A stretch of 64,000 nt of DNA from Omphiscola glabra (taxonomy: Eukaryota > Mollusca > Gastropoda > Lymnaeidae). The notes under the pieces are model-generated. The model was given only the letters and a program-made list of their open reading frames with translations, searched no databases and had not been told where the DNA came from. Positions 24,720 to 36,784 of this stretch are shown in pieces. The DNA lies in contig OZ024799.1 in the NCBI GenBank assembly GCA_964017045.1, positions 33,981,736-34,045,735 on the forward strand. Direction: 5' to 3'. The position numbers and the translations under genes are program-made. Within the stretch, counting starts at the first letter, position 1. Each line of letters starts with the position of its first letter.

Positions 24720-27700
24720 ATGGAGTCCCGAAGTCGATCTGACGCCGATAACAATGTCATTTCGTCAACTCCTGCGACGCAGTCAGTGCCAAGCTGTATT
24801 GACAATTGTCATTCCCTTGGATCCACTGGTTGCGTGGAGAGTGGGGATCTGCTGCATTGGGCAAGAGCTGGTCTCCATAAATCACCGCCCAGGCCAAGTT
24901 GCTGTACTGGTGACGTCACTTCACGAGGAGCAGAGTTTTTTTATAAGGCAAAGAAAGTAAATAGAAGGAAGACGCAGCCACTTCGATTTGCAACATGGAA
25001 TGTAAGGACGATGTGTCCTGGCTATGAAACCGACATTTGACAACGCAAGGAAAACTGCTGTAATTGACAAGGAGCTCGTCAGACTAAACATTGATATAGC
25101 CTGCCTTCAAGAGACCCGACAAGCGGATAGTGGTACCATAAAGGAAGCCAGCTACACATTCTATTGGCAGGGGAAACCCGCAGATGAACCTAGGCGGCAT
25201 GGTGTTGGTTTTGCCGTAAAAAACACATTATTTGCCTGTATTGAACCTCCTACATTGGGATCGGAGAGGATTCTGCGACTGCGTATGTCATCATCTGCAG
25301 GCAAGGCCAACGTATTCAGTGTGTATGCTCCAACTCTTTATTCGTCTCCAGGTGAGAAAGATCAGTTCTGTGAGGCTCTGGACCAAGAATTATCATGTGT
25401 TCCCAAAACCGAAGCATTGTACATTCTGGGCGACTTTAATGCTAGGGTAGGAGCTGATCAGGAAGCCTGGCCTTCAAGTCTTGGTTATCATGGATTAGGA
25501 AGGATTAATGATAACGGACAACGTCTGTTGGAGTTGTGCTGCTCCCATGGTCTCTGTGTTACCAACACCTTCTTCAAATGTAAACAAATCCAAAAAGTGT
25601 CATGGCGACACCCACGTTCCCGCCACTGGCACCAGCAAGACCTCGTCGTCACTAGGCGCGTGGAGCTAGCCAATGTACTTCACACACGCAGTTACCACAG
25701 TGCCGACTGTCACACGGACCATTCTCTTGTAGCAAGCAAGATACGACTAATGCCAAAAAAAATTGCATAATGCAAAAAATAAGTGTCGTCCACGAATTAA
25801 CATCCACTGCTCGAACAATCCAGAAAAAATTCAGCAATTCTCAAAAGTGTTGCAGGATACCCTTGCTAAAGGGTCACCCGATAGCACTATTGACTCTAAG
25901 TGGACTCATTTACGAGATGCTATGTACGATTCAGCCATGTCCGCCTACGGTAAAATTGAGCATAAAAATAATGACTGGTACGAGACGCATTGGAATGTGA
26001 TGGAACCTGTAACCGAGATGAAGAGAAGAGCCCTACTTGCCTATAGGGATGCACCTTGTGCTCGTACACTACAGGCTCTCCGAAATGCAAAAAAAATATC
26101 CCAGCAGACTGCCCGTCATTGTGCCAACACTTACTGGCTGGAAATTTGCAACTGCATCCAATCAGCTTCTGACAACGGTGATGCAAGAAACATGTACGAG
26201 GGCATCAAGAGGGCATTAGGTCCACACACTTCAAAAATAGCACCGCTAAAGTCCAAGACTGGTAAAATTATTCAGAACCCAAACGAACAACTCCGGCGTT
26301 GGGTTGAGCATTATCTTGAGCTATACGCAACAGTGAATGTAGTCACTGAGACCGCTCTGAATAACATTCCAGCCTTGACAATAATGGAAGAACTATAGAT
26401 GAAGAGCCAACAATGCAGGAGCTCGAAAAAGCAATAGATTACCCTGCTGTTGGGAAGGCACCAGGGATTGACGGCATTCCCCCGGAAGTCCTCAAAAATG
26501 GAAAAACAATACTACTTCAGCCCTCACATGAGCTCCTCTGTCTGTGTTGGGAAAAAGGTCATATTCCCCAGGACATGAGAGACGCTAACATCGTAACATT
26601 GTACAAAAATAAAGGGGACCGAAGTGATTGTAATAACTACCGAGGAATTTCTCTCCTTGGTTTAGTTGGAAAGACCATTTGCCCGTATTGCCTTAAAACG
26701 ATTGCAGAGTCTGGCTAACCGCATCTATCCAGAGTCACAGTGTGGCTTCCGTAGTGGGCGCCCAACTATAGACATGATATTCTCGTTACGCCAAATGCAG
26801 GAGAAGTTTCGTGTACAGCATATGCCTCTTTATATCGCTTTCATAGATCTGACAAAGGCATTCGACTTGGTAAGTCGGAATGGCCTGTTCAGTATCTTAC
26901 AAAGAATAGGTTGTCCCCCACGACTGCTCACAATCATACAATCCTTTCACAAAAACATGCACAGCACAGTCACATTCAATGGCGCTGTCTCTGAGGCATT
27001 CCCAGTCAGCAGCGGAGTAAAACAGGGTTGTGTACTGGCACCAACTCTCTTCTCCATTTTCTTCTCGATGCTCCTTCAATTTGCTTTCAAGGACTGTGAA
27101 GATGGAGTGTACATACACACCAGATCTGATGGTAGGCTGTTCAATATCGCTCGCCTTCGTGCAAAGACTAAAGTAAAAAGGGTACTAATTCGTGAACTAC
27201 TGTTCGCTGACGATGCCGCCTTAACATCTCACACAGAAGAAGGTCTTCAGCGGCTAGTTAACCGTCTATCACACGCTTGTAAATAGTTTGGATTGTTAAT
27301 TAGTATACAGAAAACTCATGTCATGATGCAAGAAGCGCCGTCCCCTCCAATTATAACTATTGAGGGCCATAATCTGTCGGTTGTTGAACATTTCACATAC
27401 CTTGGATCCAATATTTCTAGTTCTCTCTCCATTGATGAAGAGATAAACATCAGGATCGCAAAAGCAGCAGCAACTATGGCTAAACTGAATAAGCGGGTGT
27501 GGAATAATCTCAATCTAACTGAAAAAACAAAGCTAAGTGTCTATCAGGCATGCGTGCTTAGTACGCTCCTATATGGCAGTGAAGTGTGGACCACATATAC
27601 CAGTCACGAGCGGAAACTCAGCAGCTTCCATCAACGATGTCTGCGTCGCATTCTACGCATCCGATGGCAGGACAAGGTGACTAAAACAGAGGTCTTGGAA

Positions 27701-28132
27701 CGTTCAAAAATGTGTAGCATATTCTCCGCTCTTAGCAAGAAGCGCCTTCGCTGGTTAGGCCATGTAAGAAGAATGGAGGAAGGCCGTATTCCAAAGATGC
27801 TGTTGTATGGAGAGTTGGCAGAAGGGACAAGACTTATTGGACGGCCTCGCCTGAGATATATGGACGTTTGCAAAAAGAGCATGAAGGAAGCGAACATTGA
27901 AGTCAACAAATGGCAGATCATTGCCGAACAACGTACCAGCTGGCGAACGGCAGTGTACGAAGGAGTGAAAAAGGCAGAAGATGTGCGGAACGAAGCCCTT
28001 GTAAGAAAAAGAACAGCACGGAAGGCCAAAATTAACCAGGAATCATCATTCTCCTGCGTGAAATGCAGACGAGATTGTCATTCCAGGATTGGCCTAGTGA
28101 GCCACTCGTCGAAGTGTAGGACTACAATATAG
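24720..28132 (+). pseudogene. APE-type endonuclease + reverse transcriptase polyprotein, frameshifted
   Basis: Six frame segments join into one polyprotein of roughly 1,130 residues. The endonuclease (EEP fold, nicks target DNA) shows TWNVRTM, IDIACLQETR, YILGDFNARVG and CHTDHSLVASK. The reverse transcriptase shows KAPGIDGIPPEVL, IAFIDLTKAFD (motif A), GVKQGCVLAPTLF (motif B) and LLFADDAAL (catalytic motif C). The C-terminal part has RLRWLGHVRRM and ends with a C-x2-C-x12-H-x3-C finger (CVKC ... HSSKC). Lesions by eye: frame changes near 25025-25040, 25757-25775 (beside an A-run), 26394-26397 and 26670-26677, and a TAG at 27284-27286 between HACK and FGLL. Relatives are often annotated as craniofacial development protein 2-like. 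RTE-group placement is from motif style only. Confidence 0.93.
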
Positions 28133-28196
28133 CTACTCCACCGTCTCGTGAAGACGGAAGGCTGCCATACAAGGCATGCCCAACTTGCTCCTTATC

Positions 28197-28605
28197 GGTG
28201 GCTTGGTCTCAAAATTAAGGCCACGAAAAGGCCAAGTTAATTCTTCTGTATCAATGTCTCAAACTGAAGGCCATGGGAAGACCAAGTTAATACTTCTGTA
28301 TCAATGTCTCAAACTTAAGGCCACGAGAAGGCCAAGTTAATTCTTCTGTATCAATGTCTCAAACTTAAGGCCACGGGAAGACCAAGTTAATACTTCTGTA
28401 TCAATGTCTCAAACTTAAGGCGACGAGAAGGCCAAGTTAATTCTTCTGTATCAATGTCTCAAACTTAAGGCCATGGGAAGACCAAGTTAAGACTTCTGTA
28501 ACAATGTCTCAAACTTAAGGCGACGAGAAGGCTACGTTGATACTTCTGTATCAATGCCTCAAACTGAAGGCCACGAGAAGGCCAAGTTAATTCTTCTGCT
28601 TCAAT
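28197..28605. repeat. 50-bp minisatellite in the LINE 3' UTR, 8 copies
   Basis: The unit carries TCAATGTCTCAAACTTAAGG, CCACGAGAAGGCCAAGTTAA and TTCTTCTGTA. The first copy is degenerate and joins the LINE 3' UTR directly, so the array was probably generated within the element. Confidence 0.92.
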
Positions 28606-28761
28606 TTCTCTGTTAATTAAATCTGTTTCTAGAACTCTAGTGACAAGTCCAAATCACTTATATTTATTTTGCTTCTGGTGCGTCCTGCTTCCTCTTCAAA
28701 ACCGCACCCCTCCCTACTCCACGTTTTATATTAATAGTACTGAGTGAAAAAATGCTGTCAC

Positions 28762-28902
28762 ACAGCGAGCGTCATGCGTGACGTCTGAACTCCTTTGAAA
28801 AGGTTGATTTTTTTCTTTAGAGGGAGGCGACTATTATTTGGTGTTGTTATTTTCCGTGTTCCTCTGTCCCACAGCGAGCTTCGTGCGTGACGTCTGAACT
28901 CC
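28762..28902 (+). repeat. Dispersed repeat D2, two plus-strand copies
   Basis: ACAGCGAGCGTCATGCGTGACGTC... at 28762-28832 and a shorter copy at 28871-28902. The longer copy runs through GAAAAGGTTGATTTTTTTC to GGGAGGCGAC. The same sequence lies in reverse at 60870-60941 and 63004-63074. Each has a near-CRE TGACGTC. Family unknown to me. Confidence 0.75.
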
Positions 28903-29339
28903 GGTAAATAGCTTGGTTGTTCTTCTATAGAAATGATTTGTTTCTTTAAATGTCACTGTTTTTTTGGTCACATATTTGTTTTGGAACAGCGCACCATACA
29001 GACCTGGGGCATGGGCCGTTCTTTCACTTCGGACTTGTGTCTTTTCCGTAACCTGGTACAGGAAGGTATTGCTATTTACATTATTCTTCGACTACAGCTT
29101 CGTAAGTATTTGTTATAAAATGAAGGACAGCATCTTCTCTGTCGACAATTGTTTGTACAACGTCATCTCTAGTCCGTGATCCGGCCACTGCCTGTTCCTA
29201 TCAGTGGGTTATTTCTTGACACAAACGGTTGACGAAGGCAATGCACTCTCACTACGACATAGGGCAATGCACTCTCACTACGACATAAGGTGGTACATTT
29301 CGTTGCATATGATAGAAAATGAGAAGTTACTTCTTACAA

Positions 29340-29432
29340 TTTTGTAACACTTGGACCCACCCGGGTATTTTCTCAAAATACCCGGACCCGGTGTAAAAAA
29401 AACGGCATCTGGTTAAGCCCTAGTTCCAAATA
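29340..29432 (-). repeat. Dispersed repeat D3, copy 1
   Basis: On minus this reads CTAGGGCTTAACCAGATGC, a T-run, ACACCGGGTCCGGGTATTTT and a short palindrome (CCCGGGTATTTT/AAAATACCCGG). It matches 59908-59985 on plus. Confidence 0.65.
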
Positions 29433-29548
29433 TTTTAGTAAGATGCTGTTCAAAACCAACATAAAGAAAAGTCCTCCCCCCCCCCTTTTTTTGTTTCTGA
29501 AACCATCCCCTCCCCTGTCCCCCACCCTTTACTTCATTTTGGAACCAA

Positions 29549-29800
29549 ACCATTCAAGTCTGGAGGTGGTGTGAACCAAATTCAAGTCTGGAGGTGGTGT
29601 GAACCAAATTCAAGTCTGGAGGTGGTGTGAGCCAAATTCAAGTCTGGAGGTTGTGTGAACCAAATTCAAGTCTGGAGGTGGTGTGAACCAAATTCAAGTC
29701 TGGAGGTGGTGTGAGCCAAATTCAAGTCTGGAGGTTGTGTGAACCAAATTCAAGTCTGGAGGTGGTGTGAACCAAATTCAAGTCTGGAGGTGGTGTGAAC
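29549..29800. repeat. 28-bp minisatellite, 9 copies
   Basis: Unit CCAAATTCAAGTCTGGAGG plus TGGTGTGAA. The TTGTGTGAA and TGAGCC variants recur every three units, giving an 84-bp higher-order period. Confidence 0.92.
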
Positions 29801-29903
29801 ACGAATATTTCCACGACAACATTATTTCCATAATAAAACTTTCCGTTTCAAATCTTCATATCTATGTTTAAATTCAAGTCATAGCCAAGAACAAGTGTGT
29901 ACA

Positions 29904-30071
29904 CTTTAGAACGGCGGTTCTCAACCTGTGGGATTTGACCCTTTGGGGGGTTGAACGACATATTTATCAAGTAGCAACGAAAATAATTTTCTGGTTTGGG
30001 GGTCACCACAACATAATGAACTATATTAAAGGGTTGTGGCATTAGGAACGTTGAGAACCACTGCTTTAGAA
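29904..30071 (+). mobile_element. SPIN-like nonautonomous hAT element, copy 2
   Basis: Element 29912-30063 (152 bp) begins CGGCGGTTCTCAACCTGTGG and ends AACGTTGAGAACCACTG. Flanks CTTTAGAA (29904-29911 and 30064-30071) are identical, an intact 8-bp duplication. It lacks about 45 bp of the middle relative to copies 1 and 4. Confidence 0.88.
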
Positions 30072-30734
30072 GATAAAACATTCCATATAAAACATCCTAT
30101 AAAACATCCCATATAAACATCCTATATAAAACACCGTATGTAAAACTATTAGAAATAAAATAATGATGAGATATTCAATATAGGACCTTGCTTTGACAAA
30201 GTATATATCTTTAACCCGATTGTGTCTAAACTGGCGTGTGGTTTTAACTTCAGACCACAGTGTCTACAATGTTTCAACTGTCACCCGTGACAACAGTTCC
30301 AAGCAGAACTGTTCACTTCTTACTTCCCCCTTCCCTGGTGGCCGAAGGAACACAAGAAAGTTGAACGCGAAAGTTACAGGAAAACGTCAACTATACTCAT
30401 TAGACAAAATGAATTCATTGTAAGTTTTATCTTTAAAATTAACATTTTGATGTTTTATTAGATTGTCATAATATGAAGCATTATTTTTCTGTATAATTAA
30501 ACAACTAAAAAAAATCTTTCTTAATTTATTTATTTCCAAAGAAAACTAAAAACCTTTGTCAGCAAATTATTTGGAGATGTTAATCTTCATTCTTTTTTTC
30601 CCCCTTACGATCCAAACAGCTGATAAAGTAAGTGAAAGAAGACAGAAAGATGAAAATATATGTACACTTTATTATAAAGGGATAAGATTATGACAATTAA
30701 CAAAAATTGAGAGCACCTCACTATATTACACTAG
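30072..30734. other. No gene recognised
   Basis: AT-rich unique sequence beginning with a short CATCCTATAAAA / CATATAAAACA repeat (30080-30145). Confidence 0.5.
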
Positions 30735-31070
30735 GAGAAAACAATCACAATTTCCCATAGCATGCATCCCAACACTTATACACGAAACAAAGAACTGCTC
30801 ATTCCTACCAAAGACAATCAGGGACTGGAACAAGCTTCCAAAAGGAACAGTTGAGGCGACAACACTTGACTCATTTGCGTCTATTGCCTCAGGCCTTCCA
30901 ACCCCTAGTGCATGATACCCTCAAACAGTTACTCTTGTAACCAGTGAAATATCCTCATCAACACCAGGCACAGAGACATTGCAAATCCCATCTACATTCA
31001 TAGGAGCCATAATGATCAATAAATTGATAATGGGCCCTTAATATATATAAAGAAGAAGAAGAAGAAGAAG
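30735..31070 (+). mobile_element. LINE 3' end, family A, copy 2
   Basis: Plus strand: SFLPKTIRDWNKLPKGTVEA, then TTLDSFASIASGLPTPSA and a stop near 30916; the frame extends upstream as PIACIPTLIHETKNC. The 3' UTR ends with CATAGGAGCCATAATGATCA, GGGCCCTTAATATATATAAA and a (GAA)n tail at about 31046-31068. Strong match to 10050-10330. Confidence 0.82.
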
Positions 31071-31089
31071 AGAATTACACATTTATATA

Positions 31090-31535
31090 GAGACAAGCAA
31101 CACCACTACACAATAGGATAAGATGGACACATATATATGGAACAATAAACACCGAGAAGACATTTTAAAAACACACCCATTAGATAATCAAGACGAAGAA
31201 ATAACATACAGAGCCATATACAACATGACACCAGTCTCATCAAGACCTCGCTGTGGGACAGGGGCTGATGAGACTGAACAACATTTATAGCTCACATGCA
31301 ACACAATCTTACAGACTAAATCTGCACCCAGACATATCATACAGGCAGGTACAAATCACACAGTTGATATAGACAGAGCCATAACACTAAACACAATACC
31401 AGAATCCGAAAACAAGAAACAACACACAATACGTCTATTGTTACTTTCACAACACAAAAAACATACATGGCATCACAGAATTAAGGCCTTTTCACAAGCA
31501 CAATTACACAAATTTTACATTACAAACACTTTTTA
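31090..31535 (+). pseudogene. Degenerate LINE polyprotein C-terminus
   Basis: From 31121 the plus frame reads MDTYIWNNKHREDILKTHPL and on to TYRAIYNMTP, then PRCGTGADETEQHL, a TAG stop and LTCNT, ending ... HKFYITNTF and a stop near 31533. The C-G-x-G-x-x-x-E-x-x-x-H-L-x-x-C pattern is the zinc-like tail common after reverse transcriptase or RNase H in non-LTR elements. It lies just after the LINE A tail and is from a different family. Confidence 0.6.
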
Positions 31536-32223
31536 GATTTAAAATACAAAACATAATTGAAATGTTCAAGAAAATATAATGACAGAGTAATACCTTAATT
31601 AAAATATTTGTATGATTCCAATTAATATATATATATATATATATCTAAATATATATATACATATATAAAGGTTACTAAGTTATACTAGCAAATAATATTT
31701 AATATAGAACGCACTATTTAATTACAACAGTAATTGTTATGTAAATATGTTATTTTAGTACACGAGTAAACAATTTTGTGTAGTTAAAATTGAGGTAATT
31801 GTGTCTTTAAATTTTGTACGTGATTAAATATCTTTGATAAATTATTATAAAAAAAAGACAAGAAAGAAACATTTATGAAATGTAAAAGTCGAGCAGAAAG
31901 ACCCATGCCTGATCCAGGGAGGTTGTTACCTGCCCTAGACAGCGCAGCCTCGGTTTCAACCAGACACTAACATCCTCCGTCTTACGGGTCTCTTGGTTCT
32001 GTCAGAACTCGGGGACTCACAAGAGGCATCAAGGGGCACTTAATTTCTGATCAAGTGCTCAGTTGTCTGCTCTTGATCACCCAAGGATCCGTCCCACAAT
32101 ACAACGGTGATCTTTTTTTAATACAACTTTTTCTCTACAGTTTTTAAATGTCCTCGCTAGTGCTGCCTCATTTCAATGTTTCATTTGCGGATGAAAATAA
32201 AGCGACCAAAAGTCTTTGAGAAG
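31536..32223. other. No gene recognised
   Basis: AT-rich; an (AT)n tract lies at about 31625-31668. The rest looks like unique non-coding sequence. Confidence 0.5.
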
Positions 32224-32475
32224 TTAGTAAAACAAAGTAAGGTTAAACCTGACAAAGGGAACGCAACAAAACAACGAACATGTCGACGGAAAGCCTTCGT
32301 CAGCGAACAAACAGAAAAAAAACAAATAAAATATTAAAAACTATCCCAATATTTTTAAATTTTATTCGTTTTTTTTCTGTTTATTCACTGACGAAGGCTT
32401 TCTGCCGGCATGTTCGTTTTTTTTTTTTTTTTTGCGTTCCCCTTTTTCATGTTTAACCTTATTTTTTTTTACTAA
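32224..32475. mobile_element. Foldback element FB3
   Basis: Arms of about 115 bp: TTAGTAAAA, AAGGTTAAACCTGAC, GGGAACGCAA, CGAACATGTCG and AAGCCTTCGTCAG on the left mirror CTGACGAAGGCTTTC, CATGTTCG, GCGTTCCCC, GTTTAACCTT and TTTACTAA on the right, with a spacer near 32335-32350. No clear target duplication. The CTGACGAAGGC block resembles the motif at 14748. Confidence 0.7.
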
Positions 32476-33290
32476 TTTCCTATTGTGCTAACCTGATTGC
32501 AGTCTCTCCCTTTATTACCCAAACGACTTTGAAAAGCTTGAATGTTTTCTTATACCACTGTGTCGCGCGTCTACTAGAATTCGGTTTCCTTTGTGTTTTT
32601 ATTGCGAATATATTCCACGGTTTCCATTCTGGCCGATGGGGTTCTAGACCCATCGACTCTCACCAAGTAATGGTCCCGAAAGGGTTTTATTAGGTCTTCG
32701 TCTGAAACAGTAAACTAACAACTTGTTAATTTTAGAGCAATTTTTATTTGTAATTGAAGGGCCGAGTAGAAAAAGTACTTAAGTGTATTTTTGAAGTTTT
32801 GAGAAAATTGAGTTTAAAATTTTTAAATTCTTATTTAGATACATTAAATTCTGCTCGAGGTAACTCTAAATCAAACACTTATGGAAATTTTTCATGAATT
32901 TTATTTACAGGAATGATTCAGGGGAAGTACTCAAATATAATGCCTGTCTTAACTCATTTTTTAAAAATTGTAACTTAAGTACTTTTTCTACTCAGCCCTT
33001 CAATTGGTGTCTTAGAGGTTGAATAAAATCAATAATAGTCTCATTTGTTTAAACAGATCAATGTGAAAATAAAAATATTAAAAAAAAAAAAAATTTTGAG
33101 AATGAGACACAGTTAACATTGACGAAATCTCACGAACAGCTGCTTAAGCTTGCAGTCACCTAATAGAATATGCCATAAGATAACATAATATTGTATCATA
33201 TTTTCCTTTAAACTCGCTATTCTAAGTAGTTTTCTGTTACCTTACTAAAAGGCTTTTTTTTTATTTGAAGAGGAGTTGCAGATAACTTTT
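32476..33290. other. No gene; possible diverged inverted pair
   Basis: Unique AT-rich sequence. AGGGCCGAGTAGAAAAAGTACTTAAG at 32758-32783 reappears in reverse complement near 32976-33003, so this may be another foldback of about 245 bp with diverged arms. Confidence 0.45.
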
Positions 33291-34207
33291 CTTCCATAGA
33301 TTTGGTCCCCGTGTCACTTCGTCCATAAACTGAGGTCGCTGGTCACTTTTCTTCTTCGATAAACTAGGGTCTCTGGTCACTTTTCTTCCATAAACTGGGG
33401 TCGCTGGTCACTATTCTTCCATAAACTAGGGTCATTGGTCAATTTTCTTCCATAAACTAGGGTCGCTGGTCACTTTTCTTCCATAAACTAGCGTCATTGG
33501 TCACTTTTCTTCCATAAACTAGGGTCGCTGGTCACTTGTCTTCCATAAACTAGGGACAATTGTCACTTTTCTTCCATAAACTAGGGTCGCTGGTCACTTT
33601 TCTGCCATAAACTAGGGTCGCTGGTCACTTTCTTCCATAAACTAGGGTCATATGTCACTTTTCTTCCATAAACTAGGGTCATTGGTCAATTTTCTTCCAT
33701 AAACTAGGGTCGCTGGTCACTTGTCTTCCATAAACTAGGGTCATTTGTCACTTTCCTGCCATAAACTAGGGTCGCTGGTCACTTTTCTGCCATAAACTAG
33801 GGTCGCTGGTCACTTTTCTGCCATAAACTAGGGTCGCTGGTCATTTTTCTGCCATAAACTAGGGTCGCTGTTCACTTTCCTGCCATAAACTAGGGTCGCT
33901 GGTCACTTTTCTACCATAAACTAGGGTCGCTGGTCACTTTTCTGCCATAAACTAGGGTCGCTGGTCACTTTTCTGCCATAAACTAGGGTCATTTGTCACT
34001 TTCCTGCCATAAACTAGGGTCGCTGGTCACTTTTCTGCCATAAACTAGGGTCGCTGGTCACTTTCCTGCCATAAACTAGGGTCGCTGGTCACTTTCCTGC
34101 CATAAACTAGGGTCGCTGGTCACTTTTCTGCCATAAACTAGGGTCGCTGGTCACTTTTCTGCCATAAACTAGGGTCGCTGGTCACTTTTCTGCCATAAAC
34201 TAGGGTT
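33291..34207. repeat. 31-bp minisatellite, about 30 copies
   Basis: Unit TTTTCTTCCATAAACTAGGG plus TCGCTGGTCAC, with CTTCC replaced by CTGCC in most copies after 33740, so two subfamilies occupy the two halves. Confidence 0.96.
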
Positions 34208-34649
34208 GCATCATGAACAGACACGCAACTCATTCACTTACCACACCGTGGCGAGTCCCTCAAAGCTGGTTTGGCGATTATTGTGTCACAGGGTCAGAGG
34301 TTATTTTGTAAATGACCAGCCTTGAAGAAGATCATCAAGACGAGACAAAAGGTCAAGGACAACAATGTATTGTCACCAGTCAAGAGGTCCATAAAAGAAA
34401 CGACAAATTTCAAGTGAAAAACGGTAATCCTTTGAGCCGCGAGATCAAGATAATCCGCAACAGTGAAGTGGTTCTCAAAGTTTTTTAAGTGACTGTCTCA
34501 CAAATATGTAGATAGTTTTAAAAAACGTCCAGTCATATAATGATTTTTAAATTATTAACCATATCCGAATGATTTGCTAAGCCTAAAGTTTCCTTTAGAG
34601 ATGAGTCAAATAGTCATCACTGTTGACACTTGTAGGTGTCTTTTTAAGA
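34208..34649. other. No gene recognised
   Basis: Unique sequence between two minisatellites; no long frame and no recognised element. Confidence 0.5.
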
Positions 34650-35057
34650 GATGGCTAATTGCTGGACTAAATGATGGCGCATTGCTGAACTATATAATGG
34701 CTATTTGCTGGGTTATATGATGGCTATTTGCTGGACTATATGATGGCTATTTGCTGGGTTATATGATGGCTATTTGCTGGACTATATGATGGCTATTTGC
34801 TGGGTTATATGATGGCTATTTGCTGGACTATATGATGGCTATTTGCTGGGTTATATGATGGCTATTTGCTGGACTATATGATGGCTATTTGCTGGGTTAT
34901 ATGATGGCTATTTGCTGGGTTATATGATGGCTATTTGCTGGGTTATATGATGGCTATTTGCTGGGTTATATGATAGCATATTGCTGGAATTATGGTGACT
35001 ATTTGCTGAACTATTTGACAGCTAATTGCTGGACTATGTGATGACTAATTGCTGGAC
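34650..35057. repeat. 23-bp minisatellite with 46-bp alternation
   Basis: Unit TATATGATGGCTATTTGCTG plus GGT or GAC. GGT and GAC types alternate strictly through about 34720-34890, then GGT alone. Confidence 0.95.
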
Positions 35058-36000
35058 GCAGTATCTTATACCATTGTCCTTATTTTGAAAACATTTTCAG
35101 AAAGTAGGTTATCATCTCATTTTGTGACTCTGTATTGAAATCTACTTAACCGAAAAAGTATATAAAATTTAAAAAAAAATATTAGTAAAATCTAATCAAC
35201 AAAATAAGGACAGAGTACTAAATGATTAGGAAATGAACATTTTAGTGCCCTTAAAGCACACATTATGTGGCATAGATTTGACCAAAAAAAAAAAAAAAAC
35301 AAAGGTTGTCTGGCCAACCATTTAAATAGGTACAAGGAGATGATAATGAATGAGAAAGAGTGGGAAGAAACCAACTAGAGTAGTGCCCCCTTCTGCAGTC
35401 TGTATACGTTACATCTCCAAACCTCAAGACGCACAAGAACACTTTATCTTTAAAGAACTTAAGTGGATCTGCAAGAAAAACTATTTTTTAAAAACATATC
35501 ATAAAATTTTGGTCTACACAGGCGAGGGCTTTTAAGAGGGCCCCCCCCCCCCTGCACCGGCGGCCACCCGATAAAAGACGGCGTTCTCACGAAGGGTGTT
35601 GGAAAACTGCGGGCCGGATCAGGATGGGCGCCCCTTTGATGTGCTTCTGGGACAAGAGCCTTAAGAGTCCGGGCCGAAACAGGACGGGTCGCCCCAGTGG
35701 CACCTTGAGCTCTTGCGTTAAGAAGTGAAGAAATGATCGTAAACGAAATTTGTGGGCGTGTGTGTCTGTCTCTGTATGTGTGTGTGTGTGTGTGTGTGGC
35801 GGGGGTGGGGGAGATACCGGGTACCCACAGGAAGTTGGAGTTTAGGGTGTTGGGCGAGGGAGGAAAGGGATAAGCGGGTAAGGGTGTGGGTTCTTTGGGA
35901 CAGTTTTTATGAGTGAGGAGTGTTTTGAGAACCAGCTGATTAAACTGCATTTCTTTTAATGTTGCCGGTGGAGATGAAATGATCTTGTTATCATTTATTT
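35058..36000. other. No gene recognised
   Basis: Contains an A17 run (35284-35300), a C13 run (35538-35550), a GC-rich block (35550-35720) and a (GT)n tract at about 35758-35799. The 163-codon minus frame across the GC-rich block has no recognisable domain. Confidence 0.5.
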
Positions 36001-36170
36001 GGTAGAGTGATGCGCATTGCCGAAGTTAGGGTTATATGTTATCATGTGGTAGAGTAATGCGCAGTGCCGAAGTCAGAAAATGAGCATTGCCGAAGTCCGG
36101 GTTATATGTTATGTGGTAGAATAATGCGTATTGCCGAAGTCAGTGTTATATGTTATCATGTGATGACAGA
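36000..36170. repeat. Diverged tandem repeat, about 45-65-bp unit
   Basis: GCATTGCCGAAGT, GGGTTATATGTTA and TGTGGTAGAGTAATGCG recur three to four times with deletions. Confidence 0.75.
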
Positions 36171-36341
36171 GAACATGTTATGTTGCTACTGAAATATAAT
36201 TAACTTAACGACCCAAGAAGAAGAAAAAATTCTCCTTTGCCTTTTAGATCTCTTTAAAAATAAAAAAAAAGGAAAAAAAAAAGATAAAACGCTTTTTATG
36301 AAAGTGAGCACGTGACCATCACGTCATCAACATCCGCCTTC

Positions 36342-36452
36342 CATTGACACGAGTAGAAGTACAACCCACAGAGACGTTCCAATGACACGAGTAGAAGTAC
36401 AACCCACAGAGACGTTCCAATGACACGAGTAGAAGTACAACCCACAGAGACG
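36342..36452. repeat. 38-bp minisatellite, 3 copies
   Basis: Unit ACACGAGTAGAAGTACAACC plus CACAGAGACGTTCCAATG, nearly identical copies. Confidence 0.92.
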
Positions 36453-36784
36453 CATTTTTTTTTGGTTACGTGGGCGTGGTACGGTTATATACGATTTTAA
36501 TGAAGCTCTTACGAGCAACGATCATATTCAAAAGAACGAGCCACGCCCATCTTTCGAATAACCCGTGCTCGCCCACACACTTGGCTCACGCATCCAATCT
36601 CTGAACACTCACAGTCCGAGGCATGACAACCCATAACACGCATAATTTTTGTTGACGTAAGGTGGATAACTTCTAGTGCCAACACCACCACCCTCCCCCC
36701 CCCCCCCCCCCCAAAATCCCCAATGAATTCGTTTTCAAATCCTGAAGTGAGTTCTTGAAGATATATAATAAATACTTGTTCTTG

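Larger units (their letters stand above)
24550..28620 (+). mobile_element. RTE-like non-LTR retrotransposon, near full length, inactive
   Basis: The unit comprises a presumed 5' region from about 24550, a broken endonuclease-reverse-transcriptase frame (24720-28132) and a 3' UTR that contains an eight-copy 50-bp minisatellite (28197-28605). Target-site duplications were not identified, so the ends are approximate. It is on the plus strand and lies 380 bp downstream of the tRNA pseudogene. Confidence 0.85.
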
